In this document: piece by piece, positions 1 to 10,803 of the stretch
Position numbering within the stretch: position 1 is the stretch's first letter
Layout of the letters: every line of letters starts with the position of its first letter
Assembly (NCBI GenBank): GCA_036346255.1
Contig: CM070626.1
Span: 10,868,001-10,932,000 of the forward strand
Reading direction: 5' to 3'
Length of the DNA: 64,000 bases
Source of the DNA: Ampelocalamus luodianensis
Taxonomy: Eukaryota > Streptophyta > Magnoliopsida > Poales > Poaceae
Made by a program: the position numbers and the translations under genes
The notes under the pieces: generated by a model
Seen by the model: the letters and a program-made list of their open reading frames with translations, nothing else
Told to the model about the DNA's origin: nothing
Databases searched by the model: none

Positions 1-697
1 GTCCCTTTAGAAAGTGTGTAACTCATTTGCGTTGCAGCCACACCCTACTAGCCTCAATATCACCAGCACATGTTAACTGCAGTGGATCATAATGATCTAA
101 ATCTGCCCACAGTTGCTGCAGTTCACTAGCATACTCCTTGACAATCCTATCCTCCTGTTTCAGGGCCTCTACCTTGCCCTGGACCTTCACTATTATCATC
201 ACATTTCCTGCCCCAGAGTACATGTTGCTCAGCGTCTTCCACATCGCCAGCACACTCTGCATCATCTCCACCATCTGAGCGATGGATGGAGATATCAAAA
301 TTAGTAACCAAGCTACCACCACAGAATTAGTAGTGTTCCACATCCTCCAATCCATGTTCGTCTTGTCTGCAAGCTCAACACAAGTCTCCCGCAAGTAGTG
401 TTGTACCCCCTTCATTCTCAGAATTAGCTGAACCCTTCTAGATCAACTCAGATAATTCTTATTTCCTTCCAATTTTACATCATTCGGCATCACCTCTAGC
501 TTTAAGTCAAATGACCCTGCATCAAGCCTTGGACCTATCATACCTGTCGCAAAGAGGTCATGTAACATGCTTCTCATGTCACCCTGAGTTACTAGCGGAG
601 AAGTATTCTCAACTACTGCCTTCCTTTTCTCTTCTACTACCCTCGTTGCGGCTTCTTCCTCCTCCTTCCCCGCAGCCTCAATTTCCTCAGGGTTCAT
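1..697 (-). pseudogene. Copia gag (UBN2-like), broken and truncated by window edge
   Basis: The likely start is the Met at 697, which begins MNPEEIEAAGKEEEEA, an acidic N-terminus. Two reading-frame pieces (down to 443, then 415 downward) join in the same frame across a single TGA at about 441 that sits where a conserved Trp of LSW is expected. A second TGA lies at 23-25. The second piece has the usual UBN2/gag pattern: a WRMWNTTNS segment, a long central helix, and EYASELQQLWADLDHYDP. Gag packages the element RNA into cytoplasmic particles. The zinc knuckle and pol are outside the window. I am sure this is Copia gag and sure it is not functional. Confidence 0.75.
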
Positions 698-1296
698 CTT
701 CTCAAACAACCAGAGCAATGCCAATTACTGCCAAGATATACCGCGTGTATCTCCCACAATCATGACACTTCTTCACGCATCAATGTTCTGACGAACCTGG
801 ATGACTGCCTTTACAATTACCCAAATCATATGAACCGTAGCATAAAAGAAACAATAATATTAAACAATATTATTTCTTCGTTTCGGACGTTCGGTTCTCC
901 CGAACAGAAAAAAAAACAACCTCAAAGCAAGCAACCGCTCCCTCGGTTTCTTTTCCTGACTCCCGAGCGCGCCTCGCTCCTTCTCCCGAGAGTGGTTTCT
1001 TCTCCAAATTGGCAGCTCTCTCCACTCTTCCTCCTCCACGGGTCCTCGGCTCGCGCTCGCGATGAGCAGCGGTGGCTTCCCGTGCAGCGCAGCCCATGCG
1101 GCGCGGCGGCCCACGCGACCAGGGCAGCAGCGACGACGGCCCGCACGCCTGCGAGGCGTAGCAGCGGCGTGGCCCGAGCGGCGGTAGTTCGGAATCGTCC
1201 GTGAGACGACGGTGCAAAGGGGGAGGGGGAACGATGACGACGAAAGCTGAGGTACGTGGGGGCTAGGGTTAGGGTTCGGTAGTGGATGGGCACGGG
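698..1296 (-). other. Copia untranslated leader, GC-rich
   Basis: About 600 bases between the primer-binding site and gag. The 900-1260 part is very GC-rich and is open in several frames on both strands, but those frames overlap and show no recognisable domain, so I do not call a gene. GC-rich structured leaders are common in grass Copia elements. Confidence 0.5.
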
Positions 1297-1309
1297 GGCT
1301 CTGATACCA
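1297..1309 (-). promoter_or_regulatory. Primer-binding site, initiator Met tRNA
   Basis: On the minus strand the sequence is TGGTATCAGAGCC, the standard complement of the 3' end of plant initiator Met tRNA, directly next to the LTR end. It fixes the orientation of the element and the inner LTR border. Confidence 0.9.
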
Positions 1310-1536
1310 TGTTATGAATATTGTGTATACTAAAGAGGCTCAATAGGCAACATATATAGGGTACATAGGGGACACAAGACTAAACCCTAGTACAATAGAA
1401 AATACCACTAATGTAGAATTGTTTGGGAATAATCGTGTGTGTCCCGTAGGAACCCCACACCCTTTATTTATAGTCTCAAAGTAGAATCCAACTCCAATAC
1501 AACTCACTATTTGAATCTAACACGAACTCTCCAACA
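1310..1536 (-). repeat. Copia 5' LTR, 227 bp
   Basis: On the minus strand it begins TGTTGGAGAG and ends TTCATAACA, with short inverted ends TGTT/AACA, and it abuts the primer-binding site. A TATA box (TATAAATAAA, plus-strand 1463-1472) lies in the middle, as expected for the U3 promoter. The 3' partner is outside the window. Confidence 0.8.
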
Positions 1537-1726
1537 GTTAATGATTGCACAAATCTCATATAGTGTTCGCAGGGGGCCATACTCACGTGTGTATATCTCA
1601 AGTGACCCTAGGACTGATTTCTAGCTACTCTTCAACACAAGTAGCGAGTCCCCTTAATATTAAAGCCAAATAATCTTGCTCATTAAAATTGCAAGGTGCA
1701 ACAAGGTAGCTAGTAGCACATGCCAA

Positions 1727-2921
1727 TAGGGCTAGAAGAAAAGCTTGTGGCTCAAGAGCCGGCTCAACTCATAACGAGCTCGAGCCGGCTCAACTCGGGC
1801 TCGTAATTTTTCGAGTTGAGCTAGGCCGAGCCCTGTCCGAAGCTCGTAAAAAATGAGCCGAGCTCGAGCCGCTCGGAGGCTTGTTTGACTCATCCCATGA
1901 AGGCCCAGACCAGTGACAGCGCCCTTGCATTGCCCATTCCCTAGCCAAGAGTAACTCCAGGAGGCCGCCAGAGCCAGATGCCAGTCCTCTTCCTCCCAAA
2001 GTCCTGATTCCCAATCCTCTTGATCCCCTCGATCCCCTTCCTCTCACCATCCTCCGCGGTCGCGCCGCCACCTGTCCACCCCACCCCCGTGCTCCCCTGT
2101 CCTCCTCAGCAACCCCGTGCTCCACCCCGTCCCCTGTGCTCCCCATGTTCTCTGAGTCGCCGCCACATCCACCACACCGCGCTGCTCCCCTCGTGCTTCC
2201 CCCGTGCGGATCTTGGACTTGTCGTCCAACAGCTGCGTCGAATATCGGCGGGAGATGGATAGGCATGGGCTCACGGCATCCGGTACCAGCCGAGCGAGGC
2301 ATGCACGTCCAACGAGCTGGGGTCCAGCCAGAGGTGCAGGTTGGCGTCCACGAGCCACTCGGCGATGCTGTCCACCACGCTGATGCCGATCCTGTGGGCC
2401 TTGTTGTCGACAAGGAGGCCGAGGAATGGGGTCAGCTCGATGTCGTAGGTCGGCAGGTTGAATGCGCCGAGCGTGGCCATGGGCTGCCAGAAGAGCGGGT
2501 TGATGTCGCCGGTATAGATGACGGGGAACGGCAAAAAGGAGCCAGCGAAGTGGTGGTCCACGCTAACGACGACCTCGCGGTATGCGGCGTTGTCCCTCCG
2601 CGTTGTGAGGTTGTTCTCCCGGATGTAGAGGTCTGGCGGGTTGGAGTACCAGAACTGACCGCACGATAAGTGCTCGACGGAATGGTCACGAGCTTGGAGA
2701 TGGCATCCTCTCCTCTGACTCTGACTCTGATGTTTCTGTTGCTTTTGCGTCCTGGGTCGAGCCGCTCGAAGAGTGCCTGTCCCTGGCTCGCGAGGGCTCG
2801 CGAGCCGGCTTGAGCCGAGTCGAGCCACCTTCCTGGCTCGTGCTCGAAACGAGCCGAGCTGACTGTTCAAATGAGCCTGACTCGAGCCGTCTCGGCTCGG
2901 CTTAGCTCGTTTCCAGCCCTA
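1727..2921. mobile_element. Non-autonomous hAT element carrying gene fragments
   Basis: Left end TAGGGCTAG and right end, reverse complemented, TAGGGCTGG are hAT-type termini. The 8-bp flanks are catgccaa and catgctag, matching at 6 of 8 positions, a decayed TSD. Both subterminal regions are packed with short direct and inverted copies of gagctcg and gagccg, a usual hAT feature. There is no transposase. The interior holds a PNGase A fragment (2271-2690) and a C-rich stretch (1900-2260) of unknown source. Confidence 0.75.
2271..2690 (-). pseudogene. Captured fragment of a peptide-N-glycanase A (PNGase A) gene
   Basis: Minus-strand frame. About 125 residues match the middle of plant peptide-N4-(N-acetyl-beta-glucosaminyl)asparagine amidase A: GQFWYSNPPDLYI, then YREVVVSVDHHFAGSFLPF, PVIYTGDINPLFWQP, FNLPTYDIELTPFLG and VDANLHLWLD, in family order. 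PNGase A is a secretory-pathway enzyme that removes N-glycans; the full protein has well over 500 residues, so this is one exon-sized piece. The frame stays open for its whole length (about 2870-2271), but its N-terminal 60 residues are encoded by transposon subterminal repeats, giving a chimeric frame. The family is recognised from memory of motifs, not from a search. Confidence 0.75.
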
Positions 2922-4485
2922 CATGCTAGCTAGGCCACATGAGATTGTTATTACTTGGCATGGACAAATCTAGGCCACCTCTACCTCAAGCACTGATGCC
3001 CCGATCTATACAAGTCTCGTAGCAAACATGATATTTTTCCCCTATATAGGGCACATCCGCACATGAGATTATATTTTTCCAAAAAAAAAGAAACAATCAA
3101 AATTTTCTTGTAGTCGATTGATCAATATTTTGCTTGACAACCCAGTGGCGTGTCGAGAAAAAAACTTGTGTAATGGGTCCCTTCTATTGTGCATAAATTA
3201 AGTGACCCTTTATGTTGTAAAGACATTGTAATTATGTTACCTATAAAAGTCCGGTATGAAAATTTACATGGGTCACATACCCCTTTGTAGAACTGAATCC
3301 GCCTATGAAGAGTCGGAACATATGGCGAATAAAAAACCAGGAAACATTTTCAAGATACTTGTTGACAAACAGACCATACGAGTTAATCCACCCACTCATG
3401 CTCGACTTGAATCTTCAGTTTTCTCTCTAAAGCCCACACGCGTGTGGAATGGAATAGGTAAACACCCCCCCAGATAACCCGCGCTAGAAATCGCATAGCA
3501 CGGTACTGTGACATTCTTATCATCTGATTTGGGGAAAAAGGATTGGATTAACTGTTACTATGTGTTACGATGTTGCTATTGTACATGACGAATCTTACAT
3601 GTTCTTTTCTGATCCAACGGTCCGTAATAATAATAACATTACGCTATTGTTGGGTAATGTCGGAATATTTATTTCCCTCCGCGCCAATGATCGCCCGTTC
3701 CAGGGCCCTAAACAGCTCTCCCTTTGCAGTTTGTCCTGTGAGACAGGGACAGCCTACACCCAACAACTAAAGCGGAGCAGGGGGCCCAGCCGCGGTTTAG
3801 GTGCGTTGCACTGCGCACGAAACGCGTCGGGCCATGACCTGCTGGCTTGATAGACGTAGGGCGCGGGATCGATCGGCGCCGGTGGGCCACGCACTCGATC
3901 GGCCATGGGCCTGGCGACCTCGACCCGAGCCGCGTCGAGCGAGGCCGAAACCAAGCATAGCCGGGAATATATCGCGTCTTGTTCGACGGCGACGTCGCGA
4001 GCCACATGCGTCCGTCCAGTACTTACAGTTGCGTGTCAGACGGCCAGTACGAGCTAAAGCTACACGCTCTTGCTGCGTGCAGATGCGGTGCTAGCTAACG
4101 GGCTAATCACGTCGTACGACCGACCTAACCTCAAATTTTGTGTTAGTTTATCGTGGATTCGGTTTGATTCTTGCGTAGGGACAATAATTGTGTCAAGTTG
4201 GTGTAATCGTACGTGCTTTCGCGCTGGTTGTGGTTGGAGGTTTTATATATTTATATCGTACAGCCGTGATGCGTTTTGACAAGTGGAAAAAAAAGGTGCA
4301 CCACGGGTCTACAGGTGGAGAATGTAATCGTGCATCATCTCGTGCCTAATCCTAGCAAAACATTCGGGGCCCAACCTAGCTACAGCAATTTGTTCTTGGA
4401 TCAAAAGTGAAAGTAGTTAACTAGACTGCTAATTAAGAACCTTGCTACGTACTTAGTTACAGCTTGGTGGTTCAACATGCAAGCC
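2922..4485. other. Intergenic, nothing recognised
   Basis: Mixed AT-rich (2940-3700) and GC-rich (3700-4100) sequence. No frame shows a recognisable domain, and I see no TIR pair, LTR or tandem array. Confidence 0.4.
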
Positions 4486-4642
4486 TAGACCTGGGTAGTG
4501 GGCCGTGCAGCCCGCCCGGCCAACACGCCGTGCCGTGTCGGCACGGTCTGAGTCGCCTCTCCGCGAGTCCAAGCAAGGCCCAGAAGCACGCCAGTACAGT
4601 TGCACTGTGCAAAGGAGGGAGGGAGGGAGTATCGAGGGAAGA

Positions 4643-4880
4643 CTAAAGGTTACCTGGGCGGGCCACCGTCGCCGTGGAGGACCGTCGTCGCCGTCGTCGT
4701 GGAAAGGGGAGGTGGGGGACCAGCCCGTTAAGATCGAACCTCTGTGCAAACTCTTGCAAGTACCGGAGCACCTCCTCGTGGCTAGGGAACCTGGGGGGGT
4801 CGAAGCAGGCGGAGAAGGGGAAGTGGAGGAAGCCCATGGCCTCGCCGTCGGGGTGGAGCCGTGGAGGAGGGCCGTGGTGG
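4643..4880 (-). pseudogene. Captured fragment of a flavin-containing monooxygenase gene
   Basis: Minus-strand residues EAMGFLHFPFSA followed by PPRFPSHEEVLRYLQEFAQ and RFDLNGLV match the segment between the FAD and NADP sites of plant flavin-containing monooxygenases (FMO GS-OX-like). About 70 residues remain of roughly 450-500. A possible exon end with a GT donor (cccag then gtaacc) follows the fragment, which would suggest genomic capture. The upstream side is cut by the solo LTR at 4881. It lies inside the left arm of the hAT element. Confidence 0.6.
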
Positions 4881-5784
4881 TGATGTCTACGGCGGTCCGA
4901 TCTTCCGATAGGTTCGATTAATTTCGTCGTGAGGACGTTGACGCTTTAAGGATTTCGACCGGCAGATCGTCACCTCGCAATTCACTACACCCGCGCGACT
5001 GTCGTTATCGACCACGCTCGCACGCGATTGACCTTACCACGAGGGTTATGGTTACTGCAAGCAATCGAAGCAACTCACAAGAACAAGATAGATGCAATCT
5101 GAATTGTATTGCGAATATGGATGAAGCTCACAAAGTGGGGTTCCTCAAACCGTAAAACGGCGAAACTGCAAGTGGAAGAATAATCTAAGAGAAACCCAAC
5201 GAACTAGAGGGGAGGCGGCCACTACTTAAAGGACGAAGGGAGGGGCGGCGGCACTGTTCATGCGTGATTAGTGCCGCGTGCACAGTACCCCCCTGAAACC
5301 CTAGGTGGCCACATGGGCAGGGAGGTGGTCGGCCCAAATACCCTAAAGTGGTGGTTGTCCTTTGGACCTAATAATTGATACAAGGCCCTTGGGCCAAAGT
5401 GAGGTGGTGCAGCACCAGAAATAAGTGATCTACGACCAGGTAATCGGAACTTCCGACCAATCCAAGGTCCTCGACCAGGATGTAGTCGAACCTCCACACG
5501 CTAAGACCACGAGCAGTCGAAGCAATCCTACGACCAAATGTGAAGCAGTCGTAGCCTTCTACGACCACTCCTCGTGTGGTCGATAGCCTCCTTCGACCAC
5601 TCAGTGGGGGCTTCGACCACGCAGTTGAAGTCGTGTGTGGTCGTAAATCTTCTCGATCAATATGAGGTGAAATAACTTCGTCGGCACATTGGAGTAGCGT
5701 TTGACGCAGCCGAATCTATGGCAGTAGAGTAGTCCAGTTGGAGGTGGAGTAGCGGTCGTATCCGAAGGATTGATGTCCTCATCA
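4881..5784 (-). repeat. Solo LTR of a Ty3-gypsy element, 904 bp
   Basis: It starts TGATG and ends CATCA, a perfect 5-bp inverted end, and is flanked on both sides by GGTGG (4876-4880 and 5785-5789), a perfect 5-bp TSD. The first 340 bp align closely with the LTR at 9075-9699 (shared tracts such as CCGATCTTCCGATAGGTT and CAAGCAATCGAAGCAACTCA). Orientation comes from the primer site next to that relative. The last third is made of variable gtcgta/gaccac repeats. Confidence 0.85.
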
Positions 5785-6243
5785 GGTGGGGCGGAGGAGG
5801 AGGAGATGGGGAGGAGTCGAAGGACGAGCGGCGAAGGAAGGGGAGATTGGGAGAATGGGATAAGGAAGATTGGAAGAAGAACCGAAGAAGAACTGAAGAA
5901 GAAGGGTCTCGGCTACTCTCGGGCCCTCGGCTTCTCGGGGAAGGAGAGAAAAACAGAGGGAGAGTGGGGAAAAAAGAGGAGGGGAAAAAGAAAACAGGAG
6001 GGAAAAAAGAAAAGTGGTTAGGAAAAAAGTGAGGGAAAGAAAAAACCGATGGGAAATAAAAAAAATAAAAATTGTTCATAATGCAGGAAGCTAGCAGCAC
6101 ATAAATATTCAGGGGAATAACTAAAATTTATTCATTGTTTGGTACAGTACAAATACAAAGTCGTTGCCTCGTTAAAAACCTTACACCCAGTGTGTGTACC
6201 CCTAGTAAGGAAAAGAGTGCAACAACTACATACACATAGATAG
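5785..6243 (-). other. hAT 3' noncoding region with a purine-rich tract
   Basis: After the transposase stop codon there is an AT-rich 3' region (6060-6243). Then comes a strongly purine-rich plus-strand tract (5785-6055) with long gaggag, gaagaag and ggggaaaa runs. Plus-strand frames across the tract are low-complexity E/K/G-rich products of its composition and are not called. Confidence 0.45.
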
Positions 6244-6705
6244 ACTAGTTGATATCGAGATTCTCTAGGTCAGCTATCACCTCCGCGATCTTCGGATCCT
6301 TGAGCTGATGTTGAGTCAGTTCATCTACGCTCTCCCAGTATTTGAGGCATGTAAGTGCCTCAACCATCTCAGGTGTGAGAGATGAACTCCTTGGCTCGAT
6401 GATCCTCCCTACCGTGCTGAAAGTAGCTTTCGATGAGACAGCCGACACCAGAACCACAAATACATCTCGTGCAAAATGTGATAGCATGGGATAAATACAC
6501 TGGTGGTTCTTCCAACACAAGAGGAGGTTAACATCATTGCTATCCGCGAAGTCAAGCTCGGTGTCCGCAAAAGGTGTGTCGAGGTAGTGGTTGATCTCTA
6601 CTCTTGGATTCCATTGAGATCTAGTCGGCGCACGAGAGGACGAACTGGATGTCGGGCCTTTTAGCTTCTTCTAGATGTTGGAAGCACTCACTTTGCGCCA
6701 GTCGT
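6244..6705 (-). pseudogene. hAT transposase, C-terminal dimerisation domain
   Basis: Minus strand. The frame reads LLLCWKNHQCIYPMLSHFAR, then a segment ending FSTVGRIIEPRSSSLTPEMV, then EALTCLKYW, ending at a stop at about 6245. This is the hAT dimerisation domain with its W..N...YP.L...ARD and LTPE..EAL.CLK signatures. Upstream residues KKLKGPTSSSSSRAPTRSQ and ELDFADSNDVNLLL continue the same protein. At about 6705 the frame meets gypsy gag sequence, and the rest of the transposase resumes at about 9716. In-frame stops are present. Confidence 0.8.
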
Positions 6706-7796
6706 ACGACCTGTGGAAGCAACCGAAGAAGAACTCTTGGCTGGAGCCTGCACACTTGTAGATTTGTTTACCTCGGGTGCATGTGTTGGTGTCGGAGGTG
6801 CTGCTGAACGCGCCCTACTCGAGGAGGGGGCAGCAGACCGTGTAGCTGAAGGTTGGACGGTTTTAACGTGCCCTGATGTTGATCGTGGTGTAGACGTGCT
6901 TCCAAAATTGTTCCTTGGCCTCTGCTGTCGACCCTGCAATTCTTTTTCTGCCAAACAAGCAAGGTGGAACAATCTAGGAACACTATCATATTCTTTGTAG
7001 TCAACTATGTCCTGAATTTCACGTATTAGTCCTCCATAAAAACGTGCCATAGCAGCCTCTTCATCCTCAATAATATCACAACGCAACATACTAATTTGTA
7101 GCTCCCGATAATATTCTTCTACTGCATCTATTGCCTTGGTTCAAGCGCTGCAATTTCTTACGCAAGTCCCTTTAAAAGAGGGTGGAATAAATATGTTACG
7201 ATAGCAACCTTTAAAGCATCCTGTAGTAGGCGCTAATCCATCATTGCATACTCTACTCCACCAAATGATGGCAAAATTTTTAAATTCACTTGTAGCTTGC
7301 CTAACTCTATGCACTTCGAACTAAGTGAGCATTAAATTTCTGTTTCACCGTCATCTCCTAATCTAAATATACTTCAAACATCATAAGCACCCACAAAAGA
7401 TGGTATAGTGAACTTGACTTTAGCATATGGATCATCATTATCACGTGCATTATGTTGCGGAAAGTTATTACCTCTCATACCTTGACGGTTGAAGTTCAAT
7501 CGGTTCCGTTGTCGTGCATCAAGGGCATCGCGTTGCGCATCTCATTATCGTTGTCGATCTCATGGTCGTGGATGCACCTTGAGGATCCACACGACCATTG
7601 TTCGGCGGTTGATTGGCCATACCATCAATACGTGCATTGAGTGTTGCAATGCTAGCATTGAGTCTGTTGTAGTGTAGCATTTGTCTCTCGCAAACTTCCT
7701 TTGATGTCGTCATTAATAGCATGACGGTGCTCATCCAATGACCTTGTAAGCTCTTCCTCACAACACAATCTTGCGCATTCAACTCCTCATTTGCCA
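6706..7796 (-). pseudogene. Ty3-gypsy gag, truncated
   Basis: It begins at a Met at 7796 (MANEELNAQ) and continues with CERQMLHYNRLNASIATLNA, a helix-rich N-terminus. After frame breaks between about 7500 and 7100 comes the most conserved part: MLRCDIIEDEEAAMARFYGG, then LIREIQDIVDYKEYDSVPRL and FHLACLAEKELQGR. This is the capsid C-terminal signature of grass gypsy elements. A Ser/Thr/Pro-rich linker follows, and the frame stops where the CCHC knuckle would start. No protease or pol is present. Confidence 0.75.
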
Positions 7797-8525
7797 TTGT
7801 TAGTAGGAGACAAAAGACAACACAATGTATTATCCCTACCAACTACTAGGTGGTGGAAGGTGGAATCACACACTCTCAAGCGTCTTACCAAGCTCTTATG
7901 AATTTCTTACCAAATTGCAGTAGGTGGGATGTATGACTGCGACGGAGGCGAATGCGAGGATCCAAATCTGAGGGCCAAAAGTACGTGGAGTTCGGACAGG
8001 CAATGTTTAGTAGCAAGGAGCAGCAATAATGAAATCAGATTAGCAATGTTAAATCAAAGTCCACGATGATCGCCACGCTTTTGGTCCAAACGCGCTCCTA
8101 GCACTAGCTCAAGCAAGCCGAAAGATAGGGTAGATACAAGCTCAAAAGAACAAAGTTGCAAAGCAACCGTTATCTCTGTGGGTGGTCGTGGAGCTCTGGT
8201 GGGTTGTCATAGACCAACTGAGGGTGGTCGTGAGCCAACTGAGGTGGTCTCTTTTTCTTTTTGATTCTCTTTTTCTTTTCTCTTTTTTTTTGACTGACGA
8301 AACCCAACCTAAGATTCCTTTTTTTTTTTTTGCACAAGTGACCTTGACTCACAACTCTTCAAAACCCTTTTTCAGGCCTAAGGATAGATATAGGTCACAA
8401 ACTCTCTCTCTCTCTCTCTCTGAACTTTGGCTATCTCTGTTTCGGCTATGGGATTTCTTCTCGGTCCTTGTTGGGCCGGACACGCTATGATGAGTGTGTA
8501 GGTGTCCGAGAGCAACCGTAAATGA

Positions 8526-8742
8526 TAGACTTGTCGGGGGCGAATACTCGAGCAGGTGGTCGAACCCGAGAAGGTGGTCAAACTCGAGTAGGTGGTCGGA
8601 TCCGACGAGGTGGTCGAACTCGATGTAGGTGGTCGAATCCGACTGGGTGGTCGAATCCGAGTAGGTGGTCGGATGGGAATGTTGGCTCGAGTAAGTGGTC
8701 GGATGGGGGTGGTGTCACGAGTAAGTGGTCGGATGGGGGTGA
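8526..8742. repeat. Minisatellite of about 21-bp units in the gypsy leader
   Basis: Roughly nine imperfect copies built on gtaggtggtcgaatccga (variants ggtggtcggatggggg and ggtggtcgaactcga). Similar ggtggtcg motifs recur at 8180-8250, and gtcgtagcgctggctggtctg repeats occur in the LTR (9560-9690). The array lies between the primer site and gag. Confidence 0.75.
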
Positions 8743-9059
8743 CTCAATTCTCGGCTATAGCAGACAAACCCTAATTGCAACGGATGCAACAAAGGACAAG
8801 CCGAGATACACGATGACCAAAACAGCAAAGACTCGACGCTAGAAACTAGATCACGACGACTAGTCCAAAGAACAAAGACACCGACGATGGACTCGAACTC
8901 AACAACGCGAATACTGAAAACAAAATTGCGAAAGGCACAACGTGGTTTGGACAGCGGAAAGACTAAGATCTAAAACTTTTTGTAGGGCAATTTTCTGGAC
9001 TATAGGTGATGGAAAACAACTAACAAAAGGGGATAAACGAGATTACCTAACGGCAACCT

Positions 9060-9073
9060 TCGCTCGATACTAA
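9060..9073 (-). promoter_or_regulatory. Decayed primer-binding site, initiator Met tRNA
   Basis: The minus strand reads TTAGTATCGAGCG, which is TGGTATCAGAGC with two changes and one base lost, immediately inside the LTR that begins TGATGAGTCACGG. Confidence 0.6.
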
Positions 9074-9074
9074 A

Positions 9075-9699
9075 TGATGAGTCACGGTGTCCCGATCTTC
9101 CGATAGGTTGGATTGGTTTCGCTCGTGAGGACGTTGACGCTTTGAGGCTTTCGACCGCCAGATCGTCACCGCATTCGCTACACCCGCACGATCGTCATTA
9201 TCAACCACGCCGCACGCGATCGACCTTACCACGAGGTTATTGTTCCCGCAAGCAATCGAAGCAACTCACAAGAACAAGGAAAATGCAATCTGAATTGTAT
9301 TGCGAATATGAATGAAGTTCACAATGTGGGGTTCTCAAACCGATAAACGGTGAAACTACAAAGTGGCGTATAATCTAAGAAAAACCCAACCCTAAAGTGT
9401 GCATGTGCTGTATATATATAGGGGGGTAACGTGAGGGGGTTGACCTAGGGTTGTGCGACCATGGGGAGAGGTGTACACAACCTAGGCTTTGACCCCGACA
9501 CGCTTACAAGGCCCTATTAGGCCCAAAACGGTGTCGCAGCACCTAATGACTGGTCGTAGAGCGTGAGACCTAGTCGTAGCGCTGGCTGGTCTGGTCGTAG
9601 CGCTGGCGAACCTTGTCGAGGAGCTTGAGATGTGGTCGTAGCGCTGGCTGGTCTGGTCGTAGCGCTGGCGAACCTAGTCGAGGATCTTGAGTTGAAGCA
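9075..9699 (-). repeat. Ty3-gypsy 5' LTR, about 625 bp
   Basis: The inner end (TGATGAGTCACGGTG) is fixed by the primer site. The outer end is placed at a CA at 9699, where hAT sequence soon follows, but it does not match the CATCA end of the related solo LTR, so it may be truncated. It contains two copies of a roughly 70-bp tandem unit with gtcgtagcgctgg. Confidence 0.6.
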
Positions 9700-9715
9700 G
9701 TTATTCTCGATTAAC

Positions 9716-10700
9716 TTCTGTTGCCAAACTTTTCGTAATACAAATCGATAACTCGAAAAAGCTCACCATGAATGTGAGTGTAAGCCTTAGAAAAATCAAG
9801 ATCAAAAGCCTCCTCCAATTCCCTCGTAAGCCCCCTTCAGATCTGCTAATTTTCTCAGAGGGTCCATAATAGTACCAAAACAGAAGAGATGTGGGATATC
9901 TTGAAAATATTTTAATTTTTTTTCTCTCCATTAGTTCAATAATAGGTCTCAGAAGGGTATCATTTCTGTTTCCCTTGAAAGCGTTAGCAATAGTCCAAAG
10001 CCACTCGATGACCAAGCAAGAAGTCAGATAGTAAACACCGGATAAAACTATGGTTGCATCGTAAAAAAACTTTCAAAAAATCACAAAAATGACCATCAAC
10101 TAGTCATTCTTTCAAAACTAGAGCTTTTGCCCGTCCGAATCAGAAGATCCTCCGTAACTATATATCTAGCAATTTTGCCTCTAGTTATCTGAGGGTTGTA
10201 CATCCATGTACTTACCGAACCATCGGCCCTAAAGTTAAGCTGGGTCTGGACGTCCCCCCTATCAGCCCAGTCGCTATCTTCTTCAAACATGCCTGTGTGT
10301 GTCGCTTGAAATGACCTGTTCCTCCACCTGAGCGTGCAGACAATTTAGTATGATAATATTTACCTGTTGCATAAGGTACCTGACACTCGTCCTCTATTTC
10401 TAGGTTGTACTCCATATGCTGCCAATACCATGCACATCGATCGCTAGAGCCTCCAACCGTTGCAAGCGTCGATGCACCGGCTCCAACGACCGGGGTGGAG
10501 ATGTTGGCATCCTCGAACCCCCCCCCCCCCCCGTTTTGTCCATACGACGATCATCCATGCTATAGTATCCCATGCCTGGGGAGAGTTGGCGAGGATAATC
10601 TCTTGCTCTTGCAATTCTTCTTGTTCTTCGGGAGGAGAACTTGGAGTGCGAGGGCGTGATCTCCTATTCCCCCTCCTGGCTTCTTCGTGCCAAACATGTT
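9716..10700 (-). pseudogene. hAT transposase, BED finger and N-terminal/middle region
   Basis: Minus strand. From a Met near 10697 (MFGTKKPGGGIGDHA) the frame leads through several shifts to a BED-type zinc finger region (KLSARSGGGTGHFKRHTQAC) and QTQLNFRADGSVSTWMYNPQ with ARYIVTEDLLIR. It then jumps to the late catalytic region LKYFQDIPHLFCFGTIMDPL, where a one-base shift joins to LDFSKAYTHIHGELFRVIDL. The last residues before the gypsy insertion are YYEKFGNR. The motifs are those of RICESLEEPER-like hAT transposases. The central DDE part is deleted between about 10096 and 10016, so the protein is dead. Confidence 0.75.
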
Positions 10701-10794
10701 TGTGAGTTGTGATTTTGGTTGTGTAGTGTTGAGAGCAAAGAGAGAAGAGATGGTTGTATTGTGAGTTTGTGACTTGTGCGGAGTATGGACAGCG

Positions 10795-10803
10795 AAATTT
10801 ATA
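10795..10803 (-). promoter_or_regulatory. TATA box of the hAT transposase gene
   Basis: TATAAATTT on the minus strand, about 100 bp upstream of the likely start codon near 10697, in a CT-rich leader. Confidence 0.5.

Larger units (their letters stand above)
1..1536 (-). mobile_element. Copia-type LTR retrotransposon, 5' part only
   Basis: Reading leftward on the minus strand there is an LTR (1310-1536), a primer-binding site, a long GC-rich leader and the start of gag. Protease, integrase, RT and the 3' LTR lie beyond the left edge of the window. The order LTR, Met-tRNA primer site, UBN2-like gag is that of Ty1/copia elements. At least two in-frame stops in gag show that this copy is dead. 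No TSD can be checked because the other end is missing. Confidence 0.8.
6705..9704 (-). mobile_element. Truncated Ty3-gypsy element (LTR, leader, gag)
   Basis: The minus-strand order is LTR (9075-9699), a decayed Met-tRNA primer site (9060-9073), a leader with a minisatellite, and gag. It ends abruptly in gag at about 6705, where hAT transposase coding resumes. Pol and the 3' LTR are missing. It lies between the middle and the C-terminus of the hAT transposase gene, so it inserted there and later lost its 3' part. The missing 3' LTR means no TSD can be tested. Confidence 0.7.

Noticed and set aside
860..1293. Overlapping long frames on both strands
   Set aside because: They are a product of high GC content in the Copia leader; no domain, and they overlap each other.
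8526..8742. CRISPR-like array
   Set aside because: Units are imperfect, directly abutting and without unique spacers; it is a minisatellite in a plant retrotransposon leader.
4881..9699. The LTR-like copies at 4881-5784 and 9075-9699 as the two LTRs of one gypsy element
   Set aside because: 4881-5784 has its own perfect TSD (GGTGG), and the hAT transposase C-terminus lies between the two, so they are separate insertions.
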